Positions 47,935 through 55,173 of a stretch of DNA of 64,000 nt are shown here, one piece after another. Under the pieces are notes generated by a model. It saw only the letters and a list, made by a program, of their open reading frames with translations, was not told the origin of the DNA and did no database searches. The DNA comes from an uncultured Flavobacteriaceae bacterium (GTDB taxonomy: Bacteria > Bacteroidota > Bacteroidia > Flavobacteriales > Flavobacteriaceae), in assembly GCA_947500525.1 (NCBI GenBank), contig CANMSH010000006.1:62001-126000 (forward strand), read 5' to 3'. Numbering within the stretch: the stretch's first letter is position 1; the number at the start of each line of letters is the position of its first letter. The translations under genes were made by a program, and so were the position numbers.

Positions 47935-48564
47935 TTACCGTTTGTACTTTAGCGGAATATGTACCACTTTTTTAGTTTCGAAAAAATCTTCCGAAAAATA
48001 ATTTGGTAAGTCATAAAGGGTCGCTTTCGGAAAATTAATCAACTCATTTGTCAAATCACCTCCTTTGAGGTATAAAATCCCATTCGACAATTCATGATGT
48101 TTCTTTTTTGAAATCTTCTTTCGCGTCCACTTCACAAAATCATCCATATTCGTCACCGCCCGACTTACAATAAAATCAAATTCACCCTTAACTTTTTCAG
48201 CACGTTCGTGTGAAGCAGTTACATTTTTCAAACCTAAAGCCTCCGCAACAGCCGCTACTACTTTTATTTTTTTTCCAATTGAATCTACTAATAAAAAATT
48301 TGTCTCAGGAAATAAGATAGCCAAAGGTATTCCGGGAAAACCTCCACCAGTACCCACGTCTAGAATTCGCGTCTTTGGCTTAAATCCTTGCACTTTGGCT
48401 ATTCCCAATGAGTGTAATACATGTCGTAGATACAATTCATCAATATCTTTTCGAGAAATCACATTGATCTGGGCGTTCCACTCTTTATACAAGCTTTCTA
48501 ATTGCTCAAATTGATCTACTTGAGTATCAGTTAGGTTAGAGAAGTATTTTTTAATGAGTTCCAT
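47935..48564 (-). CDS. rsmG: 16S rRNA (guanine-N7)-methyltransferase RsmG (GidB)
   Basis: The 209-residue protein methylates G527 of 16S rRNA at N7 using SAM. The SAM-binding motif is ILDVGTGGGFPGIPLAILFPE (split here: ILDVGTGGGFPG then IPLAILFPE), with LVDSIGKKIKVV and SRAVTNMDDFVKW downstream, and the N-terminal WNAQINVISRKDIDELYLRHVLHSL region typical of GidB. Length is normal. It is a single-gene unit with its own -7 element at 48576-48583. Confidence 0.95.
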   Translation of the reverse strand: MELIKKYFSNLTDTQVDQFEQLESLYKEWNAQINVISRKDIDELYLRHVLHSLGIAKVQGFKPKTRILDVGTGGGFPGIPLAILFPETNFLLVDSIGKKIKVVAAVAEALGLKNVTASHERAEKVKGEFDFIVSRAVTNMDDFVKWTRKKISKKKHHELSNGILYLKGGDLTNELINFPKATLYDLPNYFSEDFFETKKVVHIPLKYKR

Positions 48565-48575
48565 AAATTGAATTG

Positions 48576-48583
48576 CAAAACTA
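48576..48583 (-). promoter_or_regulatory. -7 element (TAGTTTTG, minus strand) for rsmG
   Basis: CAAAACTA on the plus strand reads TAGTTTTG on the minus strand, 12 bp upstream of the rsmG start. Confidence 0.45.
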
Positions 48584-48645
48584 AACTATATTGTTAAAAA
48601 ATGTATAAATTGGGCATCAAAACATCGTTAAACTTATAAATGATG

Positions 48646-48653
48646 TACTTTTG
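48646..48653 (+). promoter_or_regulatory. -7 element (TACTTTTG) for the desaturase gene
   Basis: An exact TAnnTTTG match 28 bp upstream of the ATG at 48682. Confidence 0.5.
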
Positions 48654-48681
48654 TAATTTACAATTAAGATAACAACTCATT

Positions 48682-49782
48682 ATGTCAAATAATATATCTG
48701 TGAAATTTTCTAAAGTCGATTCTGCAAAATTCTTTAGAACTTTAAACAAGCGAATCAACGAATATTTTAAAGAGAAAAAAATTAAAAAAACAGGGAACTG
48801 GAAACTATATTTTAAAACAGTTGTCATGTTTGCCCTATTAATTTCTCCTTTAATTTTATTGCTTACGCTTACATTACCCGTTTGGACTCAAATTCTTTTT
48901 ATGGTAATTACCGGAATTGGAATTGCAGGTGTGGGTATGAATGTAATGCATGACGCAAACCATGAATCTTTTTCAAGTAAAAAATGGGTCAATAAATTAA
49001 TGGGTAGTAGTATTCATATTTTGGCTGGCAATGATTACAATTGGAAAGTACAACATAATGTGCTGCACCACACGTATACTAATATTCAAGGGCATGATGA
49101 AGACATAGATGCAGGTAGAATTATTCGTTTTTCTCGAAATGCTGAATGGTATAAAATGCATAAGTATCAGCAATATTATTCTATTTTCTTGTATGGTCTA
49201 TTGACTATCAATTGGGCAATCACAACCGATTTTAAACAAACATATTTATACTTGAAAAGAAAATTATCTTATGGTAAAATGCCAAGTCCGGCAACACAAT
49301 GGACGAAGCTAATCATTGGTAAGATTGTTTATTATTCTTTATGGGTAGTTTTACCATTGGTCGTAGGAGGTTATACATGGTGGCAAGTGCTTATTGGATT
49401 CTTTATAATGCATTACACCGCTGGTATTATTTTGAGTGTTGTCTTTCAATTGGCGCACGTTATGCCAGATACAGATATGCCCGTTCCTGATGCCGAAGGT
49501 AACATGAAAAATACATGGGCTATTCATCAGTTATTTACCACGGCTAATTTTGCACCTAAGAATAAAATTGTAGGATGGTTTACTGGTGGTTTAAACAGAC
49601 AGATTGAACATCACTTATTTTCTCATATCAGTCATGTTCACTACAAAGACTTAGCTAAAATAGTTAAGAAAACGGCATTGGAATTTAATTTACCATATAA
49701 TGAGTACAAAACAACACGCGCTGCAATCGTTTCTCATTTTCAACAGTTAAAAGAATTGGGTAAAAAACCAGCGATGGCTTAA
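48682..49782 (+). CDS. Membrane fatty acid desaturase (front-end/acyl-lipid type without cytochrome b5)
   Basis: The 366-residue membrane di-iron enzyme has the three His boxes: HDANHESF, HNVLHHTYTN and QIEHHLFSHISHVHY. The Gln at the start of box three is the hallmark of front-end desaturases (delta-5/6 type) and linoleoyl-CoA-desaturase-like bacterial homologues. No cytochrome b5 domain is present, so an external electron donor (ferredoxin-like) is needed. Four hydrophobic segments frame the active site. It introduces a double bond into membrane acyl chains, plausible for cold adaptation; exact position is unknown. Confidence 0.92.
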   Translation: MSNNISVKFSKVDSAKFFRTLNKRINEYFKEKKIKKTGNWKLYFKTVVMFALLISPLILLLTLTLPVWTQILFMVITGIGIAGVGMNVMHDANHESFSSKKWVNKLMGSSIHILAGNDYNWKVQHNVLHHTYTNIQGHDEDIDAGRIIRFSRNAEWYKMHKYQQYYSIFLYGLLTINWAITTDFKQTYLYLKRKLSYGKMPSPATQWTKLIIGKIVYYSLWVVLPLVVGGYTWWQVLIGFFIMHYTAGIILSVVFQLAHVMPDTDMPVPDAEGNMKNTWAIHQLFTTANFAPKNKIVGWFTGGLNRQIEHHLFSHISHVHYKDLAKIVKKTALEFNLPYNEYKTTRAAIVSHFQQLKELGKKPAMA

Positions 49783-49802
49783 TTAAATTTTACTTTATAA
49801 CG

Positions 49803-49857
49803 AAAAGCGTTTGAAATTTAACTTTTTAAAACAAAAAGGATTTTAAACGCTTTTTTA
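49803..49857 (+). terminator. Probable intrinsic terminator after the desaturase gene
   Basis: AAAAGCGTTT (49803-49812) pairs with AAACGCTTTT (49845-49854) around a 32-nt AT-rich loop, followed by T-rich sequence. Confidence 0.6.
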
Positions 49858-49872
49858 TTGCATTAATATTTC

Positions 49873-49880
49873 TACTTTTG
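49873..49880 (+). promoter_or_regulatory. -7 element (TACTTTTG) for the aminotransferase operon
   Basis: An exact TAnnTTTG match 26 bp upstream of the ATG at 49907. Confidence 0.5.
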
Positions 49881-49906
49881 GGACTTAATTTTTAGGACTC
49901 AATATC

Positions 49907-51091
49907 ATGCAACAACTTTCTGACAGAATTAATAATTTACCCGTTTCACAAACACTCGCAATGGCTGCTAAGGCCCGCGAATTGAAGAATCAAGGAAAAG
50001 ATATTATTAGCTTAAGTCTGGGAGAACCAGATTTTAATACGCCCGATTTCATTAAAGAAGCAGCTAAACAAGCCATCGATGATAATTATAATTCATATAC
50101 TCCGGTAAACGGATATTTAGAATTGCGCGAGGCTATTTGCAGAAAGTTTAAAAGAGATAACAATTTAAATTATAGCGAACATCAAATTGTTGTATCTACA
50201 GGTGCAAAACAATCTATTGCCAATGTTGCGCAAGTATTGTTAAACCCAGGAGATGAAGTTTTATTGCCTGCTCCTTATTGGGTGAGTTATTCGGCAATTG
50301 CTACCTTATCGGAAGCAACTTATGTTGAAATTCCATCTTCAATAGAAAGTGATTTTAAAATTACACCTGAACAATTAGAAGCATCGATTACCCCAAAAAC
50401 AAAAATGATTTTTTTCAACTCTCCTAACAATCCAAGCGGATCAATGTACACAGAGAGTGAATATAGAGCTTTGGCCAACGTACTAGAAAAACATCCAAAC
50501 ATATATATTTTATCTGATGAGATTTATGAACATATCAATTATGGTACACCCACGTTTAGTTTCGCATCGATAGAAAGTATGTATGATAGAACTATCACGG
50601 TAAACGGTGTAGCAAAAGCGTTTGCCATGACCGGATGGAGAATAGGTTATATTGGAGCCCCTGACTGGATCGCTAAAGCTTGTACAAAAATGCAAGGTCA
50701 AATAACTTCTGGGGCAAACTGTATTGCGCAACGTGCAACCATCGCTGCTCTAGATGCTCCAGTATCTAAAATTCAATATATGGTGGATGAATTTAAGACA
50801 CGAAGAGATCTTGTACTCGACATGATAAAAGATATTGAAGGTATGAATGCGAACACTCCAAATGGTGCGTTTTATGTATTTCCTGATATTTCATCTTTTT
50901 TCGGTAAAACACTACATGGAACTTTAATAAATAATGCGTCAGATTTCGCCTTGTTTTTATTAGATAAGGCAAATGTAGCTACTGTTACTGGAGATGCATT
51001 CGGAGCACCTAGTAATATTAGAATATCGTATGCAGCTTCTACTGAGGAGTTAAAAGAAGCATTCAAACGAATTAAAGAAGTATTGGCCTAA
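49907..51091 (+). CDS. PLP-dependent class I aminotransferase (aspartate aminotransferase type)
   Basis: The 394-residue enzyme has the class Ib aspartate aminotransferase layout: ISLSLGEPDFNTPDFI at the start, STGAKQSIANVAQVLLNPGDEVLLPAPYWVSY, the Asn/Pro region FNSPNNPSGSMY, ILSDEIYEHINY and the PLP lysine in NGVAKAFAMTGWRIGY. The C-terminal IRISYAAS has the substrate-carboxylate Arg. It transfers amino groups between aspartate and 2-oxoglutarate, perhaps with aromatic substrates as well. It heads an operon with the thioesterase and nuclease genes (gaps of 6 bp and an overlap). Confidence 0.93.
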   Translation: MQQLSDRINNLPVSQTLAMAAKARELKNQGKDIISLSLGEPDFNTPDFIKEAAKQAIDDNYNSYTPVNGYLELREAICRKFKRDNNLNYSEHQIVVSTGAKQSIANVAQVLLNPGDEVLLPAPYWVSYSAIATLSEATYVEIPSSIESDFKITPEQLEASITPKTKMIFFNSPNNPSGSMYTESEYRALANVLEKHPNIYILSDEIYEHINYGTPTFSFASIESMYDRTITVNGVAKAFAMTGWRIGYIGAPDWIAKACTKMQGQITSGANCIAQRATIAALDAPVSKIQYMVDEFKTRRDLVLDMIKDIEGMNANTPNGAFYVFPDISSFFGKTLHGTLINNASDFALFLLDKANVATVTGDAFGAPSNIRISYAASTEELKEAFKRIKEVLA

Positions 51092-51097
51092 GAAAGG

Positions 51098-51547
51098 ATG
51101 GCATATACAATTCATTTTAAAAGTAAATGGGCTGATTTCGATGCGAATAAACACATGCGTCATACAGCTTATAATGACTATGCTGCTGAGTGTAGAATCC
51201 GTTTTTTTAATGAAAATGGTTTATCGCCAGAATTCTTAGAAGCACATAATTTTGGACCTATTCTTTTTGAAGAAAACACGCGTTTTTATCGTGAAATAAA
51301 AATGGGTGAAAGCCTTTCCATAGATGTAAAGCTGTCGGCTACTTCGAAAAAAGGAGAACGTTTTAAAATGGTTCATAGGTTATACCGAGAAGATCATATA
51401 TTAGCAGCAGAGATATGGGTATATATTGCCTGGATTGACTTATCTAAACGAAAACTTGTAATACCACCAAAAGAAGCAATTAAAATGCTTAGTAAATTGG
51501 AAAAAACGGAAGATTTTCAAGAAATAATTCTAAAAAATAAAACTTGA
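51098..51547 (+). CDS. 4HBT-type hot-dog acyl-CoA thioesterase
   Basis: The 149-residue protein has the 4-hydroxybenzoyl-CoA thioesterase signature WADFDANKHMRHTAYNDY, with the catalytic Asp in place, followed by the hot-dog strands (FGPILFEENTRFYREIKMGE, split here as region 50-70) and AAEIWVYIAWIDL. It hydrolyses an unknown acyl-CoA. It starts 6 bp after the aminotransferase stop, and its stop overlaps the next TTG start by 4 bp (TTGA). Confidence 0.9.
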   Translation: MAYTIHFKSKWADFDANKHMRHTAYNDYAAECRIRFFNENGLSPEFLEAHNFGPILFEENTRFYREIKMGESLSIDVKLSATSKKGERFKMVHRLYREDHILAAEIWVYIAWIDLSKRKLVIPPKEAIKMLSKLEKTEDFQEIILKNKT

Positions 51548-52347
51548 GAAACAGAAAATTTACCTATGCCCTTTTAGTAGCAATAGTAGCCATGGGTTTT
51601 TACATCTTTGAGTTGTATTACCCAAATAATACCATTACTGAAGAGGAAAATACTCCCGAAAGCGTTCATAGCTCCTTCAATTACTTACCAACTTCAACAA
51701 CCAACCAAATCGTTAAACATAACTTCCTGACCTTGTCTTACAACGAAGAGTTTGAGCAAGCAGAATGGGTAGCTTATGAACTCAAAGAGTCTCACATCGT
51801 TAAAACGAATAGAAAACGACCCTATTTTATATATGACAAGAAAGTCAAATCGAAGTCAGCAAATTATAGAAATTATAAAGGTTCGGGTTACGATAGGGGC
51901 CATTTATGTCCTGCTGGTGACCGTAAATTTTCTACCGAAGCATTTAATGAGACATTTTACACCTCAAATATTTCTCCGCAAAGTCACGAATTTAATTCTG
52001 GTATTTGGAATCGTTTAGAACAAAAAACACGTTATTGGGCTGCTAAGGACAAACAATTATTTGTCATTACTGGAGGGGTTTTAGAAAGAGGATTGAAAAC
52101 AATTGGTCAAGAAAAAGTAGCCGTACCAAATAGGTTTTATAAAATCTTATTAGATTATTCTAAACCAAAAATTAAAGCAATTGCTTTTTTAATACCTCAC
52201 AAAGCATCAAATGCTCCGTTATACAAATACGTTGCGTCAATAGATGAAATAGAAGACTTGACTTCAATAGATTTCTTTCCTCATTTACCAGACACCTTAG
52301 AAAGCCAACTCGAACAATCATCCGACTATAAAGATTGGAGTTTTTAA
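51544..52347 (+). CDS. Secreted or membrane-anchored DNA/RNA non-specific endonuclease
   Basis: The 267-residue protein has an N-terminal hydrophobic anchor (about residues 6-22), then a beta-beta-alpha-metal nuclease domain. The catalytic motif is YDRGHLCPAGDRKFS, with the DRGH His as general base, followed by FYTSNISPQSHEFNSGIWNRLE, where the Asn residues hold Mg2+. The start is TTG at 51544, overlapping the thioesterase stop; no ATG offers the membrane anchor. It digests extracellular nucleic acids, useful for phosphate or nucleoside scavenging. No immunity protein is adjacent, which argues against a toxin. Confidence 0.9.
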   Translation: MRNRKFTYALLVAIVAMGFYIFELYYPNNTITEEENTPESVHSSFNYLPTSTTNQIVKHNFLTLSYNEEFEQAEWVAYELKESHIVKTNRKRPYFIYDKKVKSKSANYRNYKGSGYDRGHLCPAGDRKFSTEAFNETFYTSNISPQSHEFNSGIWNRLEQKTRYWAAKDKQLFVITGGVLERGLKTIGQEKVAVPNRFYKILLDYSKPKIKAIAFLIPHKASNAPLYKYVASIDEIEDLTSIDFFPHLPDTLESQLEQSSDYKDWSF

Positions 52348-52361
52348 AAAATATGTAAAAT

Positions 52362-52393
52362 AAAAAAGCCTTTCAATTTTGAAAGGCTTTTTC
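52362..52393. terminator. Bidirectional intrinsic terminator
   Basis: A 14-15-bp stem (AAAAAGCCTTTCAA against TTGAAAGGCTTTTT) with T-rich and A-rich flanks between the convergent nuclease and lipoprotein genes. Confidence 0.92.
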
Positions 52394-52412
52394 TATACTA
52401 TCTTATCACTTC

Positions 52413-53267
52413 TTAATTATTACAACTTCCGTAGTAATCATCTTCATGATGCGCCATATGACCCCAAATAGCGTTGATGCTTATACAAATCGTTTGACCG
52501 TTGTGACAAATGGTAATCTTCTTATTCTTGTTTTTTCCTTTCCCACAAAAATCATATACCACTCCATTATTATCATCTGAATCATTGTCATCATCACCAT
52601 CATTGTCATCATCACCATCATTGTCATCATCGCCGTCATTGTCATCATCACCGTCATTGTCATCATCACCATCGTTGTCATCATCACCGTCATTGTCATC
52701 ATCACCATCGTTGTCATCATCACCATCGTTGTTGTCATCACCACTATTATCATCATCACCATCATTATTATTGTCATCACCTGTAGTATCATCACCACTG
52801 TTATCACCACTACTTTCACACGCATTAACGGCTAATGTTAATACACCTTCTAAATCAGGATAATCAGTAATTACAGTTTCAACACCATCTGTATCAACTA
52901 AAGTTACAGGATAAGTAATGAAAAATTCTTGTCCACTAGTAAGAGTCGTTAAAAATGTAACCAACTCATCGCTATTATTAATTTGAACCGCTTCAGGATC
53001 TCTTGCATCACTACCGTATGCATAAAATGTCATTGGATAAACAAATTCTGTACAGCCTTCTGTATTGAAACTTTTAGAAGAAATTTTATCATTTGCTCCT
53101 ACAGCTCTCAATAACAAAGGTACAATATCAGAATCTTTGTTAAATAACTGCTCTGCACTATAGAAAAATTCCTCTTCAGAAGTTTGGCACGAATTAAAGA
53201 CCAATAAAGAGAAGCTAAAAAGAACTGCTAGAAGAGCAGATCTAACTAAATTATTTTTCGATTTCAT
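52413..53267 (-). CDS. Surface-type lipoprotein with acidic GDDDND repeat and C-terminal Cys/His domain
   Basis: The 284-residue protein has a lipoprotein signal peptide (lipobox in FNSCQTSE) and a folded N-terminal domain of about 130 residues. An acidic spacer follows, with about eight GDDDND units plus degenerate ones, encoded by an 18-bp tandem repeat. The C-terminal domain has KITICHNGQTICISINAIWGHMAHHEDDYYGSC (described here as region near 250-282), with CH, HMAHH and GSC positions that match a motif often seen as CH...HxxHGDxxGxC. The Asp-rich region probably binds Ca2+. Role unknown. Confidence 0.8.
   Translation of the reverse strand: MKSKNNLVRSALLAVLFSFSLLVFNSCQTSEEEFFYSAEQLFNKDSDIVPLLLRAVGANDKISSKSFNTEGCTEFVYPMTFYAYGSDARDPEAVQINNSDELVTFLTTLTSGQEFFITYPVTLVDTDGVETVITDYPDLEGVLTLAVNACESSGDNSGDDTTGDDNNNDGDDDNSGDDNNDGDDDNDGDDDNDGDDDNDGDDDNDGDDDNDGDDDNDGDDDNDGDDDNDSDDNNGVVYDFCGKGKNKNKKITICHNGQTICISINAIWGHMAHHEDDYYGSCNN
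52588..52735 (-). repeat. 18-bp minisatellite encoding GDDDND
   Basis: About eight near-identical 18-bp units share a GTCATCATC core and vary mainly in the next bases (ACC/GCC, ATC/GTC, ATT/GTT). Units differ at synonymous positions, which suggests selection on the protein rather than very recent slippage alone. The unit is a multiple of three, so changes in copy number keep the frame. Confidence 0.85.
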
Positions 53268-53437
53268 AATTTTAAATTTGGTTTATACTTTACATTGAAC
53301 ATCCTAATGTTGACTCAAACTCAAGAAATACTTATTTGATATCTCTTGAAATGTCTGTTGAATAAGGATCGTCATATATAAAACAACTCAAATCTAAAAA
53401 CTCCCCAAAAAAATAATTTATTTTTTAAAGAAGGCAA

Positions 53438-53563
53438 TTATGATCTCTTCAAGGCCTTCAATAATTTTGTAGTAGCCTTATGTTGGTTTGTAAATAATAA
53501 AAAGAAAAGTAATGGTAATGCTGAAATGTAACTAATCGCTAGTAAGGTTAATTTCTGGATCAT
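53438..53563 (-). CDS. Possible small single-pass membrane peptide
   Basis: A 41-codon ORF from ATG 53563 to TAA 53438 encodes one hydrophobic helix (about residues 5-24, LTLLAISYISALPLLFFLLF) followed by a basic tail (KLLKALKRS). This is the layout of many small inner-membrane peptides, but low-GC intergenic DNA can produce such ORFs by chance. There is no recognised family or conserved promoter. Confidence 0.3.
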   Translation of the reverse strand: MIQKLTLLAISYISALPLLFFLLFTNQHKATTKLLKALKRS

Positions 53564-53686
53564 GGTTATGAGGTTTAATGATTTTATCTATAGGTAAAAC
53601 AACTAACGTTTTAAAATCCCTACTATTGTATACGAAGTCTTTAAATTTTGGAAATATTAAAAGGATTTTTTTCTTTTCAGAATTTG

Positions 53687-53694
53687 TATATTTG
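53687..53694 (+). promoter_or_regulatory. -7 element (TATATTTG) for pyrH
   Basis: An exact TAnnTTTG match 50 bp upstream of the pyrH ATG. No -33 TTG at ideal distance. Confidence 0.55.
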
Positions 53695-53744
53695 CCCAAC
53701 TTTGTTCTCACGACAGCGAGAATACATTTATACACAATCACAGA

Positions 53745-54452
53745 ATGCACTACAAGAGAATTTTATTAAAACTAAGTGGAGAAGCTTTAATGGGTGAACG
53801 CCAATATGGTATCGATCCGAAGCGTTTGGCAGAATATGCAGAAGATATTAAAAAAATTACACAAGAAGATGTCGAGGTTGCCATTGTGATTGGAGGAGGA
53901 AATATTTTTAGAGGAGTCGCAGGCGCCAGCAATGGTATGGATCGTGTACAAGCCGATTATATGGGGATGTTAGCTACCGTAATAAACGGTTTAGCTTTAC
54001 AAAGTGCTTTAGAAGATGCTGATGTTCCAACACGACTACAAACTGCTATTAAAATTGAGGCGATTGCAGAACCCTATATCAAAAGAAAAGCAGTAAGACA
54101 TCTTGAAAAAGGACGGGTTGTTATTTTTGGTTCTGGTACTGGAAATCCTTTTTTCACAACTGATTCAGCGGCTGTACTTAGAGCTATAGAAGTGAGTGCT
54201 GATGTGATTTTAAAAGGAACAAGAGTAGATGGTATTTACGACTCTGACCCAGAGAAAAATACTGGAGCGATTAAGTTTGACAATCTTTCGTTTGATGAGG
54301 TACTCAAAAAAGGGCTGAAGATTATGGATACAACTGCTTTTACACTAAGTCAAGAAAATGAATTGCCAATTATTGTTTTCGATATGAATACTCCAGGTAA
54401 TTTATTACGTGTAGTTTCGGGTGAAAATATAGGTACTAAAGTAGTAAATTAA
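53745..54452 (+). CDS. pyrH: Uridylate kinase (UMP kinase)
   Basis: The 235-residue enzyme phosphorylates UMP to UDP, the bacterial hexameric amino-acid-kinase-fold type. Hallmarks are [50 protein letters not shown] and the nucleotide-binding [20 protein letters not shown]. The usual partner frr follows 63 bp downstream, a gene order common to many bacteria. Length is normal. Confidence 0.97.
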   Translation: MHYKRILLKLSGEALMGERQYGIDPKRLAEYAEDIKKITQEDVEVAIVIGGGNIFRGVAGASNGMDRVQADYMGMLATVINGLALQSALEDADVPTRLQTAIKIEAIAEPYIKRKAVRHLEKGRVVIFGSGTGNPFFTTDSAAVLRAIEVSADVILKGTRVDGIYDSDPEKNTGAIKFDNLSFDEVLKKGLKIMDTTAFTLSQENELPIIVFDMNTPGNLLRVVSGENIGTKVVN

Positions 54453-54461
54453 GGATATAAT

Positions 54462-54469
54462 TATATTTG
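54462..54469 (+). promoter_or_regulatory. -7 element (TATATTTG) between pyrH and frr
   Basis: An exact TAnnTTTG match 46 bp upstream of frr, so frr may have its own promoter in addition to read-through from pyrH. Confidence 0.45.
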
Positions 54470-54514
54470 TGGCTTACTTTTTGTTTGCTACATTAAAATT
54501 GAAATTTTTTTAAC

Positions 54515-55069
54515 ATGAATGAGGAAATTGAATTTATAATTGATACTGCCAAAGAGCAGATGGAAAATGCTATCGATCATTTAAAGAAAGAATTGGCCAA
54601 CATTAGAGCTGGTAAGGCATCGCCTGCCATGTTAAGAAGTGTAATGGTTGACTATTATGGTTCACAAACACCATTAGCTCAAGTTGCCAATGTAAACACT
54701 CCTGACGCGCGTACTATTACAGTACAACCTTGGGAAAAAAATATGCTGCAAGAAATTGAACGTGGCATTATGATATCAAATCTAGGTTTCAATCCAATGA
54801 ACAATGGTGAAAGTATTATTATTAATGTTCCTGCGTTGACAGAAGAAAGAAGAAGGGAATTAGCGAAACAAGCAAAAGCTGAGACAGAAAATGATAAGGT
54901 GAGTGTTCGTAACGCTAGGAAAGATGCTAATAATGATATTAAAAAAGTTGATGTATCTGATGATATGAAAAAGAACTCTGAAGCTGAAATTCAAGAATTG
55001 ACTGATAAATATATCAAGATTATTGACGATTTATATGCTAAAAAAGAGACCGAAATAATGACGGTTTAG
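54515..55069 (+). CDS. frr: Ribosome recycling factor
   Basis: The 184-residue protein splits post-termination ribosomes together with EF-G. Characteristic parts are ELANIRAGKASPAMLRSVMVDYYGS, ANVNTPDARTITVQPWEK, GIMISNLGFNPMNNGESIIINVPALTEERR (regions near 28-55, 60-80 and 85-115). Length and start are as expected. A strong terminator follows. Confidence 0.97.
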   Translation: MNEEIEFIIDTAKEQMENAIDHLKKELANIRAGKASPAMLRSVMVDYYGSQTPLAQVANVNTPDARTITVQPWEKNMLQEIERGIMISNLGFNPMNNGESIIINVPALTEERRRELAKQAKAETENDKVSVRNARKDANNDIKKVDVSDDMKKNSEAEIQELTDKYIKIIDDLYAKKETEIMTV

Positions 55070-55110
55070 CACAAGTTATACGAATATAAACACGTATAAA
55101 CTTTTGTTAA

Positions 55111-55140
55111 AAGCAACCAATTCGGTTGCTTTTTATTTTT
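55111..55140 (+). terminator. Intrinsic terminator of the pyrH-frr unit
   Basis: AAGCAACC (55111-55118) pairs with GGTTGCTT (55124-55131), followed by a T-rich tract. Confidence 0.9.
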
Positions 55141-55173
55141 AACATTAGTTTATTTGATTTACTAAAAATTCAA

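Larger units (their letters stand above)
53268..53744. other. Intergenic region upstream of pyrH
   Basis: About 480 bp with no long gene. It holds a possible 41-residue membrane ORF on the minus strand (53438-53563) and the pyrH -7 element at 53687-53694. The remainder is AT-rich and without structure that I can name. Confidence 0.6.

Noticed and set aside
51544..52347. Nuclease as a secreted antibacterial toxin
   Set aside because: No immunity gene, T6SS/T9SS toxin leader or PAAR-like domain is adjacent; the context is a metabolic operon.
52588..52735. Tandem repeats considered as a CRISPR array
   Set aside because: Units are 18 bp, adjacent without spacers and encode protein repeats; there are no cas genes.
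52481..52863. Long open frames in other reading frames across the GDDDND region (Met/Val/Thr-rich on the minus strand, Ser/Pro-rich on the plus strand)
   Set aside because: They are low-complexity by-products of the 18-bp repeat in an overlapping frame. The minus-strand frame with lipobox and C-terminal domain is the real gene.
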